In this document: in pieces, positions 8,309 to 19,408 of the stretch
Layout of the letters: each line of letters starts with the position of its first letter
How positions within the stretch are numbered: the first letter of the stretch is position 1
Assembly (NCBI GenBank): GCA_019694735.1
Contig: JAIBBJ010000006.1
Location: 1 to 64,000, forward strand
DNA from: Gemmatimonadaceae bacterium
Lineage (GTDB): Bacteria > Gemmatimonadota > Gemmatimonadetes > Gemmatimonadales > Gemmatimonadaceae
Length of the DNA: 64,000 nt
Reading direction: 5' to 3'
Made by a program: the position numbers and the translations under genes
The notes under the pieces: model-generated
The model's database searches: none
What the model was told of the DNA's origin: nothing
Seen by the model: the letters and a program-made list of their open reading frames with translations, nothing else

Positions 8309-9884
8309 GGCACCTGGACCTTGAGCGTGCGCACCGGCACGCCGGGAGGGGAGACGTCCACGAGGGTGCGGCCGCCGTCCAGTGTGGCGGCCTGCAGCGC
8401 GGAATAGAAGGGGCCGGCGTGCATCACCACGTACGCCGTCGGATGGAATCGCCGATCGATCCGCTCGAGCTCGGCCACGTGCTCGGCGGGTGCCTTGTCG
8501 ACGACGTGCTCGCGCGGCGTGAGGATCTCCACGGGAAGCACCGGGTTGCCGGTGTAGAGGGCCAGCATCGGCGCGAGCTCCGCCGCGATGAGCTGCCCGT
8601 CCAGCGAGCGGTCATCATTGACCGCCCGGATCAGCCGGATCCCCGCGCCGGTCATCTGGTGCGAGGCACTCGCTTGCCATCCCCGCGTGAGGCCGCGGCT
8701 GTTGTACGTCGTGTGGCCGAGCGCGAGGAGCGCCGTCGCGGCGAGCACGCCCTGGGCCCACTGCCGTCGGCCCGCGGCCCGCGCCCCGCGGACCAGCGCG
8801 TCCGCCCCGACGAGGGTGATCAGCACGAGGAGCGGCCACATGACCCAGAGGAACCGGTCCACCCAGAAGGGCCAGGCGATCACGGCCACGAGATAGCCGA
8901 CGAGGGCGAGTGACGTCACCGGGGCACGCCCGCGTCGGGCGAGCGCGACGAGCCCGACCGCGAACAGCCCGGTCCCGAGCGACGCCGCCACGTGCCGCGC
9001 TGCGCCGTCCCAGAGCGGCGACGTGAAGATGCCGAGCATCACCCAGGTCGCATCGAGGTTCTTCGCGACCACCTGACGGAGGAACGGCAGGCCGCCCTCC
9101 CGATAGCCCGTCGCCACCCAGTCGAGGTACGGCCCGTACGAACCGAGCAGCTCGGGCGGGAAGTCCGGGATCGCCCGCCAGACGAAGAGCTGCCACGGCA
9201 GCAGCAGCGCGACGACGACGACGGCGAAGACCGCCCCCTCCTTCCAGCGACGCTCCCACGCGAACAGCAGCGTGCCCGCGACGAGCACCACGCCGCCGAG
9301 GGTGCGGACCAGCACGAGCAGGGCGACGAGCGCGGCCGCCCCGAGCGCGAGCCGCACGCCCCCGTCCCGCACCGCACGCTCGGTGAGCCAGAGCGTCGGC
9401 AGGAGGAGGAGCAGGAACAACGGTTCCGACAGCAGCAGGTTGGTCAGCAGCAGCACCGGCACCGAGAGCGTGCCCGCGACGGCTCCGAGGAAGGCCACCC
9501 ACCACGGCAGGCCGAGGAGCCGCCGGCCCAGCACCGTCGTCCCCGCCGCGGCGAGCGACGTGATCACCGGATTCAGGAGCTTGAACCAGACGATGCTCGC
9601 CGGGAACGCCGGCGCGACCTTCCACACGGCCGCGAGCAGCAGCGGCCAGACCGGCGGATAGTGGATGGCCGGCGGCGTTCCCGGCAGGTGCGGATAGACG
9701 TATCCCTGCCCGCTCGCGAGCGCCTTCGCGGTGAGCAGGTAGATCCCATCGTCGTTGAAGACACCGATGGGGTCGCTCGTCATCGTGAGCAGACCGGCGA
9801 CGAGCGCCACCAGCGCCGCCGCCCACGGGGCGCGGCGTTCGAGCCCCGGCCAGCGGGACCCGGACGCGGACACCGTGGTCTCGC

Positions 9885-9888
<4 letters not shown>
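8305..9888 (-). CDS. GT-C family membrane glycosyltransferase (ArnT/PMT-like)
   Basis: A GTG at 9888, overlapping the pilR stop as GTGA, gives 527 residues with about 10-12 membrane helices. The first periplasmic loop carries [14 protein letters not shown], an Asp-Asp pair in the place of the GT39/GT83 catalytic acid, followed by [10 protein letters not shown]. The last 110 residues form a periplasmic domain. The family transfers sugars from polyprenyl-phosphate donors to proteins or lipids. With the DPM1-like and TMTC-like genes it makes a three-gene glycosylation module. The open frame continues far upstream inside pilR, but that part is shadow sequence. Confidence 0.8.
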
Positions 9889-11257
<1,369 letters not shown>

Positions 11258-11261
<4 letters not shown>

Positions 11262-12937
11262 GTGACGGCTCCGAGCGGCGGGGGATCGGTGGGGAGGAGG
11301 ATGGTGAAGCAGGTGCCCGCGGCCGAGGAATCCACGAGGATGAGGCCGCGGTGCGCCTCGATCGCACGATGCACCATCGCGAGGCCGAGGCCGCTGCCGC
11401 CGGGCTTCGTCGTCGCGAAGGGCTCGAACAGCCGGTCCGACACCTCGGCGGGGATGCCGACGCCCTCGTCCCGAACCTCGATCGCGTGGGCCGGCGCGCG
11501 GAACGGCAGGCCCGTCGGCTGCTCCGACGGCTCGAGCGTCCGCAGGCGCACCAGCACCCGGCCACTGGGCGGCGAAGCCTGGAAGGCGTTCAGGATGAGG
11601 TTGAAGAGCGCACGGTGCAGCAGGTCCTCGTCCCCGCGCAACGGCACCGGGCCCGGGGGGAGGTCGAGCGTGAGGCTCGCCTGCGCACCGCGGTCGGGGT
11701 GCGTGCCGGCGAGCGCCGCCGCTCCCTGCACCACCTGCCGCAGGTCGAGCGGCTCGCGGCGCTGCACCTGCACCCGGGCGAAGTCGAGGAACTCGGAGAG
11801 CAGCCGAGAGAGGCGCTCCGACTCCCGGAGGATGAGCGCGCCCAGCGTGCGGTCGTCCGCCGACGCGGCCGGGCGGCGCGACATCTGCTCGACGGCGCTG
11901 TGGATGCTCGCCAGCGGGTTCTTGATCTCGTGCGCCAGCGATGCGCTCAGCTCCGCCACCGCCTCGAGCCGCTGCGCACGGAGCCGCATCGCCTCGAGTC
12001 GCTTCTGGTCCGAGATGTCCTGGAAGATCGCGGTCGTCGCGCGTCCCTCGGCGCGCAGGTCGCCGCTGACCGATGTGGTCGTGATGCCGATCGGCACCGA
12101 CTCCCCGCCGCGGAGGAGCACTCCCTCCGCGCGCGCGGTCACCAGCCCGTCCCGATGGTGCAGGGCGAGCGCATCCGCCACGCCCGGTGCCGCCGCGCGC
12201 AGCCGGTCCAGCACCGGCGTCCCGACGGCCCGGTCGAGCGGGACCCCGACGAGGGCGGAGGCCGCGGGATTCGCGTACAGCAGCCGCCCGGCGTCATCCA
12301 CGGTCACGATGCCCGCGCGGATGTTGGTGAGGATGTCCGCCGCCCGGAGCTGCATCCGCTCGAGTTCGGCCTGCAACCGTTGCCGGCCCTCGCCCGCCTG
12401 CTGCAGCCGCGCCGCGATATAGCCGGTGCCCACCGCGACGAGCGTGAAGACGGCCAGCTGCAACATCAGGTACGGGGAGAGCTGCCCCCCGCCGACGAGG
12501 AACGCGTCACCCGCGAAGAGCACCGAGCCCAGCATCGCGAGCAGCAGGGACGAGCCGATGGGCAGCAGGAGCGCGGCCGCGGCCATCACCAGGATGTAGA
12601 GCGCCGAGAACTGCGATTCCGCGCCGCCGGAGAGGTGCACGACGCTCGTGATGAGGAGGAGGTCGTGCACGAACTGCGCGTAGAGGAACCCCGCCTTCGG
12701 CGGCCGACGGTTGACCTCCGTGCGGACGAACGAAAGGCCGGTGAGCCCCATCGAGGTCAGCAGCATCACCGTCGCGAGGAACGTCCCCCGGGGGTCGGTG
12801 AAGAGCGCGAACAGCAGCGTCGCGACGAAGCTCCCCGTGGCAACGACGAGCCGGCCGAGGTAGATCCAGCGCAGCAGGCGGCGCGGATCGAGCACGGCGT
12901 GGTACGTTTCGTCGTTTCCGATCAGGCGCAGGACCAC
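11258..12937 (-). CDS. pilS: Membrane sensor histidine kinase, PilS-like
   Basis: The start is GTG at 12937, chosen because GGAG sits six bases upstream; a TTG at 12964 would add nine residues without a ribosome site. The 559-residue product has about six membrane helices (residues 20-175), a PAS domain (about 195-310), a HisKA box LAHEIKNPLAS with His336, and an HATPase domain with the N and G boxes (DEGVGIP, GGSGLGLAMVHRAI). Six helices followed by PAS is the PilS architecture; in Pseudomonas PilS senses PilA in the membrane. It is the first gene of the pilS-pilR-glycosyltransferase chain and diverges from arfB. Confidence 0.87.
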
Positions 12938-13015
12938 CGTTCGCTCCGCTGTTGCATTCCGCAACGACTACATGGAGACGAACGGTCTGGCGAATTGCAA
13001 CACCGGAGCCACGCT

Positions 13016-13468
13016 GTGACGGCCGACGACCCATGGACCGAGGATGGAAGGCTCCGCGTCAACGCACGCGTGGCGATCCCGGCGCACGAACTCACGGTGC
13101 GCGCGACCCGCGCCGGCGGGCCCGGCGGACAGCACGTCAATACCTCGTCCACGCGCGTCGAGGTCACGTGGACGATCCACGCCTCCGCCGCGCTCGACGA
13201 CACGGCGCGCGCACGCCTGCAGGAGCGGCTCGGCTCCCGCCTGGACTCGGCCGGAACGCTGCGCGTCGTCTCGGCCGACACCCGGAGCCAGACGCAGAAT
13301 CGGCAGCTGGCCCTCGGGCGGCTCGCCGCGCTCGTGCGGGAGGCGCTGGTCGTTCCGAAGGCCCGCCGCGCCACGAAGCCCTCGCGTGCCGCACGGCAGC
13401 AGCGCCTCGACGCGAAGAAACGGCGGTCGGCGCAGAAGCGCGACCGCCGCATCCGTGGTGACGACTGA
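13016..13468 (+). CDS. arfB: Alternative ribosome-rescue factor ArfB (peptidyl-tRNA hydrolase)
   Basis: GTG at 13016 with GGAG at 13005-13008 gives 150 residues. The release-factor GGQ domain is clear: AGGPGGQHVNTSSTRVE near residues 31-47. A basic C-terminal tail (Arg/Lys-rich, about 115-150) is the part that enters the mRNA channel of stalled ribosomes in ArfB/YaeJ. There is no codon-recognition domain, as expected for the family, which hydrolyses peptidyl-tRNA on non-stop complexes. The gene diverges from pilS and converges with the barrel gene at 13490. Confidence 0.93.
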   Translation: MTADDPWTEDGRLRVNARVAIPAHELTVRATRAGGPGGQHVNTSSTRVEVTWTIHASAALDDTARARLQERLGSRLDSAGTLRVVSADTRSQTQNRQLALGRLAALVREALVVPKARRATKPSRAARQQRLDAKKRRSAQKRDRRIRGDD

Positions 13469-13489
13469 CGGGCGTGCCGCTGCGGCGAC

Positions 13490-14191
13490 CTAGCGTCGCT
13501 TGCCGCCCGGCGTGATCGCGACGCCGAGGACGATCGTGAACAGGTCGGCACGCGTCTCGCGCGGCGAGAGGATCACGTCGCCATTCACGTCCTCGGTGAT
13601 GTCGCCGGGGGTCAGGTACCGGACGCGCTCGCCGTTCCAGGTGTGCCGGACGCCGAGGTCGATCACGGTGGTCCCCTGCCCCACCGGGATGTACAGCCCG
13701 GCCATCACGGTCTTCGCGAAGGTGCCGTCGTTGTGGTTCGTCGAGCTGGCGAACGGCTCGTTCGAACTGTTCGAGCCGCGCACGGAACTCGAGGTGACGA
13801 AGGCGGAGAAGCCGATCTCGCCGCCGAGGTAGGGCGAGAGCGAGCGCGAGGGCATCCCGAGCTGCGCGCCGATCCCGCCGGAGACGATGGAGTTGGTGGT
13901 CGTCACGTCCACGTCGATGAGACCGAGCGCGCCGCCACCGAGCGGGACCCGCCGGGTCTCCGAACCGTAGATCATGAAACCGAGGTCGGCGCGGAAGGCG
14001 AGGGGACCGGCCATCCGCACGAGCAGCCCGCCGCCGAACCCGCCGGCGATGTGGACGTTCTGCGCGAACTCGCCCTGCGGCACGCCGATGTGCAGGCCGA
14101 GCGGGATGGCGAGGGTGGAGGCGGATGCGTCCTGGGCGCGCGCCGCGGGCGCCAACAGGGCGAGGAGCAGCAGGGCGGAACGAAGGGTCAC
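13490..14191 (-). CDS. Small outer-membrane beta-barrel protein
   Basis: GTG at 14191 gives 233 residues with a signal peptide (1-19, ending ARAQ). Alternating hydrophobic/polar strands and Gly-rich turns follow, typical of 8-stranded OmpA-like or OmpW-like barrels. No periplasmic domain is present. A polar, Ser/Asn-rich loop around residues 135-155 should be surface exposed. It starts 33 bases after the tolC-like gene on the same strand, so it may be the fourth gene of the export operon. Function is unknown. Confidence 0.7.
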   Translation of the reverse strand: MTLRSALLLLALLAPAARAQDASASTLAIPLGLHIGVPQGEFAQNVHIAGGFGGGLLVRMAGPLAFRADLGFMIYGSETRRVPLGGGALGLIDVDVTTTNSIVSGGIGAQLGMPSRSLSPYLGGEIGFSAFVTSSSVRGSNSSNEPFASSTNHNDGTFAKTVMAGLYIPVGQGTTVIDLGVRHTWNGERVRYLTPGDITEDVNGDVILSPRETRADLFTIVLGVAITPGGKRR

Positions 14192-14224
14192 GGGACGTAC
14201 GGTTCGAGGAAGGGTCGCCGCTCC

Positions 14225-15679
14225 CTACCGCCGCGGCGCACCCGCTGTTTCACCCGTGAGAAGTTGCGGCGTTCCGAGCGCGACCGCGAGGGACCCGAGC
14301 GCGGTCGCCCGCCGAGCCTGGAGCTGCGCGAGCCGCTGACGCTCGTCGAGCACCGTGCGCTCGCGGAGATTCACGATCAGCAGCGAGCTCTCTCCCGCCT
14401 CGAACCGCCGCTGCTCGGCGGCGAGCAGCGCCTCGCTCGCGGCCAGTACGTGGGTCTGCCCGGTCAACTGGTCCTCGACCGCCTGCGCCTCCACTGCCGC
14501 GCGCTCCGCAGCGAGCCGCACGTCGCGCGCCACCTTGTCCCGCTCGACCGCGAGTGCGCGCGCCCGATCCTCGGCGGCGCGCAGCCGCCCGAGCTCACGG
14601 CGCAGGAAGAGTGGCACCCGCACGTTCGCCGAGAGCTTGGCGTCGTCCGAGAGGTCGGCGGGCGACGGCAGCGCACCGAGCGAACTCCCTGCCGCCAGCG
14701 CACTGACCTCGGCGCTCGGCGAGGGGAGCACCTGCGTCAGCACGAGGCGCCGCTGCGCCTCCGCCTGCAGCCAACGCGCCCGGGCCGACTGCACGGAGGG
14801 ATGGCCGCGGGCGAGGCGGTCGAGCGCCGGCGCGTCCATCGTCGGGAGGGCCGTCGAGGCGGGGGCCGCCCCCGGACGGACCTCCCTGAGCGGGACCGGC
14901 GCACCCGCGCCGTCCCACAGGTAGCCGGAGACCTGCAGCCGGGCGCTCGCCACCGAGGCGCGCGCCTCGATGGCGGCGAGCAGGCGCCGCTCCCACTCCG
15001 CCGCCGCCTCCACACTGTCGATCGGGGCCGCATCACCCTCGCGGACGCGCGAGCGCACCGCATCGAGCCGGAATCGCGCGAGGCCGACGCCCTCCTCCGC
15101 GATCCGTGCGCGCGCCTCCGCCTCGTACCACGCGCCCCAGTCGCGCGCCGCCTGCTGGAGGAGGCGCAGCAACGCATTGGTCGCCTCCGCCTCCGCGGTC
15201 TCCGCGGCGAGTTCCGCCTGCCGGAGCGAGGTCCGGCGCTCGTCCGCGAGCAGGCGAGGGCCGACCGGGATGCTGAGCCCCGCCGAGAGGAGGCCGTTGG
15301 TGGGCGTCGCGCGCTCCGGATTGATGATCGCCCCGGCCGCGCGTTCCCACCCCACCTTCACGTCGACCCCCCAGGGCGTCGGTACCGTGAGCCGGAGGTC
15401 GAGCTCGTCGTAGTAGCCGATGCCCTTGAAGCGCTTGTAGTCCCAACTGGCGCTCACCGAGGGATCGAAGCCGCCACGCGCCGCGCGGAGGTCGGCGAGC
15501 GCCTGGCGTCGTGCCAGTTCCGCCTGCCGTGCCGCGGGATGCGAGGCGCGCACGCGCTCGAGGAACGCGCCGAGCCCGAGGGTGTCGGCGGGCCCGGGCG
15601 CGTCCTGGGCGGCCGCGACCGCGCTCGGCCCCGCCATGAGCGCGCCCGCGACGACGAGCAGCCGGAGCGCACGGCTCAC
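14225..15679 (-). CDS. TolC-family outer-membrane efflux protein
   Basis: GTG at 15679 (GTGA overlap with the HlyD gene) gives 484 residues with a signal peptide ending near AAAQ (residue 25). The remainder is long alpha-helical coiled coil with two OEP repeats, each bounded by strand segments such as LDLRLTVPTPWG and LSANVRVPLFLRRELG. Length fits TolC-type channels (430-500). As the third gene of an ABC-HlyD-TolC operon it should form the outer-membrane duct of a type I-like exporter. Confidence 0.87.
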   Translation of the reverse strand: MSRALRLLVVAGALMAGPSAVAAAQDAPGPADTLGLGAFLERVRASHPAARQAELARRQALADLRAARGGFDPSVSASWDYKRFKGIGYYDELDLRLTVPTPWGVDVKVGWERAAGAIINPERATPTNGLLSAGLSIPVGPRLLADERRTSLRQAELAAETAEAEATNALLRLLQQAARDWGAWYEAEARARIAEEGVGLARFRLDAVRSRVREGDAAPIDSVEAAAEWERRLLAAIEARASVASARLQVSGYLWDGAGAPVPLREVRPGAAPASTALPTMDAPALDRLARGHPSVQSARARWLQAEAQRRLVLTQVLPSPSAEVSALAAGSSLGALPSPADLSDDAKLSANVRVPLFLRRELGRLRAAEDRARALAVERDKVARDVRLAAERAAVEAQAVEDQLTGQTHVLAASEALLAAEQRRFEAGESSLLIVNLRERTVLDERQRLAQLQARRATALGSLAVALGTPQLLTGETAGAPRR

Positions 15680-17022
15680 GGCTTCCCGCCCTTCGCCGGC
15701 GACGCGCCGCCCTTGGACGGACTCGACGCCGCCGTCCCCGCCTCCGTCATCGGCGGCGACGACTTCGCCGGCGGGAAGCCGTTCATCAGGCGCCAGAGTT
15801 CGAAGCCGACGGTGACGTTCCGCAGCAGCGCCCATCCGCGGGCGCCGGAGCCGAGCCGGAGCTCCTTCGGCCACGGCTCGTCGGCGGCGTCCTCCTCGAC
15901 CAGCACCCGATAGGTGCCGTCCATCGACGCGAACTGGTCGACCACCGCGACCCGCCCGCCGAACGTGCCCACGGCCACGCTCGGCCACCCGCTGAACTGC
16001 AGCGCTGGCCACCCGGCGAACTCCAGCCGCACCTGGTCGCCGACGCGGAGCAGCGGCACATCGCGCGCGTTCACCTGCAACGCGACCGCGAGGGCCGGCG
16101 CGGCGGGCTGCACGCTCGCCACGGGCTCGCCGTCCTTGACGATCTCGCCGATGCCGCCGCGCAGCGCCCGCACCACGATACCGGCGCGCGGGGCCCGCAC
16201 CACCAGCAGGTCGCGGCGACGCTCGAGGTTCTCGGCGCCGGTCGCGAGCTTCGCGACCTCGGCCTCGCCCTCGGACACCTCGGCCAGCGTCGCGCTGCGG
16301 TCCCCGTCGATCTTCGCCGCCTTCTCGGAGTAGTCGGCCTCGACGCCCGCCCGCTCGACCCGGGCCGTCGCGAGGCCCGCCTCGACCTCGAGCGCGAGCG
16401 CGGCCGCGCGCTGCGCGCGCTGCCGCGCGGTCTCGAGCTCCGCCCGCGAGCGGAGCCCTTCGCCGAACAGCGCCTCGGCGCGCGTCGCCTGCACGCGCGC
16501 GATCGAGTCCTCGAGCTGCGCCGCGCGGAGCGAGGCCGTGAGCTGCAGCACCCGATTCTCCGCCTTCTGCCGCGCGACGACCCACGCGCTGTCGAGCGCC
16601 ACGCGCTGCGCCGCGAGGGCCGCCGCCTTGGCGCGCTTCCCCGCCACCGCCGCCGACTTGGCCCGCAGCTGCTCTCCCGCCCGCTCCGTCGCGCGCGGAT
16701 CGAGGTAGCTCTCCTTCACCTCGGCGAGCGCCACGATCGGGTCGCCCGCGCGCACGGACGCGCCCTCCTGCACGTACCACTCGACGATCCGCCCGCCCAC
16801 CGTCGCGTACGCCTCCTGCGGGCGGTCGGTCGGGAGGAGGGCCGTCACCTCGCCGCCCGCCTGCACGTTCTGCTGCCACGGGAGCAGCAGGGCACCGAGC
16901 ACGAGCACGAGAATGCCGAGGACCCAGCGGCGCAGTACGCGGAACGACGGCTGCCGCGAGAGCAGCTTCACCGAGTCGAGCGTCGGTCCGCCGACGCCCA
17001 CGAGCTCCGGGATCGCGGCCAT
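15676..17022 (-). CDS. HlyD-family membrane-fusion protein
   Basis: The ATG at 17022 overlaps the ABC gene stop as TGATG, giving 448 residues. There is one transmembrane helix (about residues 32-52) and a biotinyl/lipoyl half-motif before and after a long coiled coil (about residues 120-270, Ala/Arg/Glu heptads). A beta-barrel domain (about 330-410) follows, with a C-terminal Ser/Lys/Gly-rich tail. This is the periplasmic adaptor that links an inner-membrane ABC transporter to TolC. Confidence 0.87.
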   Translation of the reverse strand: MAAIPELVGVGGPTLDSVKLLSRQPSFRVLRRWVLGILVLVLGALLLPWQQNVQAGGEVTALLPTDRPQEAYATVGGRIVEWYVQEGASVRAGDPIVALAEVKESYLDPRATERAGEQLRAKSAAVAGKRAKAAALAAQRVALDSAWVVARQKAENRVLQLTASLRAAQLEDSIARVQATRAEALFGEGLRSRAELETARQRAQRAAALALEVEAGLATARVERAGVEADYSEKAAKIDGDRSATLAEVSEGEAEVAKLATGAENLERRRDLLVVRAPRAGIVVRALRGGIGEIVKDGEPVASVQPAAPALAVALQVNARDVPLLRVGDQVRLEFAGWPALQFSGWPSVAVGTFGGRVAVVDQFASMDGTYRVLVEEDAADEPWPKELRLGSGARGWALLRNVTVGFELWRLMNGFPPAKSSPPMTEAGTAASSPSKGGASPAKGGKP

Positions 17023-19220
17023 CAGGCGGCCCCCCGCGCGGCCGGCACCAGCGCCGCGACCGCCGGATCGGCGGCGAGCGCATGCCACGGACGGAGCGCC
17101 TGCTGCGTCCCGTCCTCGAGGACGAGGACGCGGTCGCACGCCTCGAGCATCTCGCGCGCGTGCGACACCACGACCAGCGTCCACGGGGCGCGGGGATCGG
17201 TGAGCGCGGCCACCAGCTCCCGCCGCGGGCCCGGCTCGAGCATCGCGAGGCACTCGTCCGCCAGCACCACGCGCGGCCGACCGACGATGGCGCGCGCGAC
17301 CAGCAGGCGTGTACGCAGCGTCGCGGGCAGCCCGCGCCCGCCATTCACGAGGACCGTCCGCAGCCCGTGCTCGAGCCGCTGCACGGCATCGGCCGCGCCG
17401 ACACGCGCCAGCGCGTCGAGGACCTCCGTCGGCCCGAGCCCCGCACGGCCGAGCGTGATGTTCTCCTCCACCGTGCCGTCGAAGAGCTCGGCGCCGCCGA
17501 GGAAGAGCCCCATCCGGTCCCGCAGCGACGCCGGGTCGAGGTCGCGCAGCGTCAGGCCGTCCACCGTCACCGTGCCGCTGTACGCGGGGAGCAGCGTGGC
17601 CAGCACGCGAAGCAGCGTCGACTGGCCCGACCCATCGGGGCCGGTCACCGCGAGCCGTTCCCCTGGCGCGATATCGAACTCGAGGCCGGCGAGCGCGTCG
17701 CGGTCCGCCTCGGGATACCGGTACGTCAGCCCTTCGACCTTGAGCCGTGCGCCGGCCGCCGTCGCCGGGAGCGCCAGCCCTTCGGCGCGCTCGAGCGGGA
17801 GGTCCGTCACGCCGCCGAGCTTGTAGACGGCGGTGAGCGCGTCATAGACCTCCGCGAGCGACCCGACCAGCTTCTCGATGCCGGCGAGCACCGTCACGAT
17901 CACCAGCTCGGCCGCCACGAACTGGCCGAGCGTGATCTGGCGCTGCACCACCAGCACCGAGCCGAGCACGAGGAGCGCGCCGGTCACCAGCGTCTTGAAC
18001 CCGATCGCGGCGAGGGCCTGCGTCACGAGCACGCGGAAGTGGCGCTGGCGGTAGCGGAGGTACCCGCTCACGTGCGCATCCATCCGCTCGAGCGCGAGGG
18101 TGCCCCGCCCCGCGGCCTTGAACGTGTGCACCGCGCGCGCGACCTCCTCGAGCCAGTGCACGGCGCGGTACTTGTACGCGCTCTCCATCAGGCTCGTCTC
18201 GAGACCGCGCGGTCCGGTGATGCGCACGATGACCGCGAGTGTCGCGACGAGCGCGAGCCCGAACAGCGTGAAGTAGGGGTGGTAGAAGGTCAGCAGCAGG
18301 AGCCCGAACACGACCTGCAGCAGGGCCGTGGTCGTGTCGGTCAGCAGCTTGCCGAGCGTCTTCTGGATGGTGAGGACCTCGAAGAAGCGGTTCATCCGCT
18401 CCGGCAGGTCCTCCCCGAGCGCGCGCTCCACGCTCACGCGCGGCACACGCACCGAGAACTCGAGCGCGATCCGGGCGAAGAGCCGTTGCTGGATCGACTC
18501 CACCGCCGCCAGCTGCAACACCTGCAGGACGCCCGTCGCGAGCGTGCCCGCGACGACGAACGCGATGAGCAGCACGACGGGCTGCAGGAAGAGGCCACCC
18601 GACACGAGCCCGATGATCGCCTGCACGCCAAGCGGCAGCGTGAGCGAGAAGAGGCCGACCAGCGTCGCGTACGCGTAGACGAGTCCGATGCTCCCCTTCT
18701 CCGCCAGCAGTAGCGCGCCCAGTCGCTCGACGGGGGTCCGCCGCTCCTCGGGCAGGTCCAGGTCCGCCGCCCCGTTGCCCTCCACCACGCGCTGCGTGGG
18801 GAACAGCACCGCGACGAATGGCGCCCCCGCCGAGACGCGGGTGAAGGCGACGTCCGGCGTGAGCGTCTCCGCGTCACCCAGGGTGGCGCCATCCGCGACA
18901 CGAAGGGTCAGGGCGTCGCGACCCACAGCATCCACCACGGCGGCCCGCAGACGGCCATCGGCACCGTCCGCGAGCACGACGAGCGGCGCCGAGGCGCCGT
19001 CGAGCGCCGTGCGCCATTCGGCCGCATTGAAGGTGCGGCGCAGGAAGGAGAGTCCAGCACGCCGAGTGCATTCCGCGATGCGGTCGGCGAGCGCGGTCGC
19101 GTCCGCGGCGCCGAGATCCAGGCGGCGGAGGTCCTTGCGCCAATCGGCCATGCCTTCGGCCACGCCCGTGCGGGCGAGCACGGCCTCGGCGATCGTGAGT
19201 GCGAGCGGGGAGGTCGTCAT
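17022..19220 (-). CDS. Type I-like ABC transporter with altered ATP-binding motifs
   Basis: This 732-residue protein has an N-terminal cytoplasmic domain (1-160) resembling a non-catalytic C39-like domain, six membrane helices (about 175-460) and an ABC ATPase domain (about 490-732). Walker B (VVLADE, Glu656) and the switch His (VVVSHA) are intact. Walker A reads GPDGSGQST: the invariant Lys is Gln533 (codon CAG at 17622-17624). The signature is LVNGGRGLPATLR in place of LSGGQ. It heads the ABC-HlyD-TolC operon. The Lys loss should weaken ATP hydrolysis, so this may be a regulated or partner-dependent exporter; no obvious peptide substrate gene is next to it. Confidence 0.83.
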   Translation of the reverse strand: MTTSPLALTIAEAVLARTGVAEGMADWRKDLRRLDLGAADATALADRIAECTRRAGLSFLRRTFNAAEWRTALDGASAPLVVLADGADGRLRAAVVDAVGRDALTLRVADGATLGDAETLTPDVAFTRVSAGAPFVAVLFPTQRVVEGNGAADLDLPEERRTPVERLGALLLAEKGSIGLVYAYATLVGLFSLTLPLGVQAIIGLVSGGLFLQPVVLLIAFVVAGTLATGVLQVLQLAAVESIQQRLFARIALEFSVRVPRVSVERALGEDLPERMNRFFEVLTIQKTLGKLLTDTTTALLQVVFGLLLLTFYHPYFTLFGLALVATLAVIVRITGPRGLETSLMESAYKYRAVHWLEEVARAVHTFKAAGRGTLALERMDAHVSGYLRYRQRHFRVLVTQALAAIGFKTLVTGALLVLGSVLVVQRQITLGQFVAAELVIVTVLAGIEKLVGSLAEVYDALTAVYKLGGVTDLPLERAEGLALPATAAGARLKVEGLTYRYPEADRDALAGLEFDIAPGERLAVTGPDGSGQSTLLRVLATLLPAYSGTVTVDGLTLRDLDPASLRDRMGLFLGGAELFDGTVEENITLGRAGLGPTEVLDALARVGAADAVQRLEHGLRTVLVNGGRGLPATLRTRLLVARAIVGRPRVVLADECLAMLEPGPRRELVAALTDPRAPWTLVVVSHAREMLEACDRVLVLEDGTQQALRPWHALAADPAVAALVPAARGAA

Positions 19221-19243
19221 CGGGGTTCGAGGTATGGGGGATA

Positions 19244-19272
19244 GAACTACTCACCTTTCCCGATTGTTCCAA
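19244..19272 (-). promoter_or_regulatory. Putative promoter of the ABC-HlyD-TolC operon
   Basis: On the minus strand TTGGAA (19267-19272) and TAGTTC (19244-19249) are separated by 17 bases, and the -10 lies 23 bases before the ATG. A run of eight C on the plus strand (G on the coding strand, 19274-19281) sits right next to the -35 element and could vary in length. Confidence 0.4.
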
Positions 19273-19337
19273 GCCCCCCCCTTCACGTGCAGGCAGATCG
19301 GCTCGGCTTCAGTCCAATCGGCGTCCAAGAATACAGC

Positions 19338-19363
19338 GGGGCGATGCCGGATGGCATCGCCCC
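19338..19363 (-). terminator. Hairpin after the LTXXQ gene
   Basis: Eleven-base perfect arms (19338-19348 and 19353-19363) with a GGAT loop lie 45 bases after the stop at 19409. No strong U tract follows. Confidence 0.65.
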
Positions 19364-19408
19364 GAATGCACGCCACGCGCGACCGTCCCGGTCGCCGGCT
19401 ACAGGCCT

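Noticed and set aside
14225-17344. Possible 1039-residue fusion of HlyD-like and TolC-like proteins
   Set aside because: The first part is an out-of-frame reading of the HlyD and ABC genes; the TolC-like protein begins with a signal peptide at GTG 15679.
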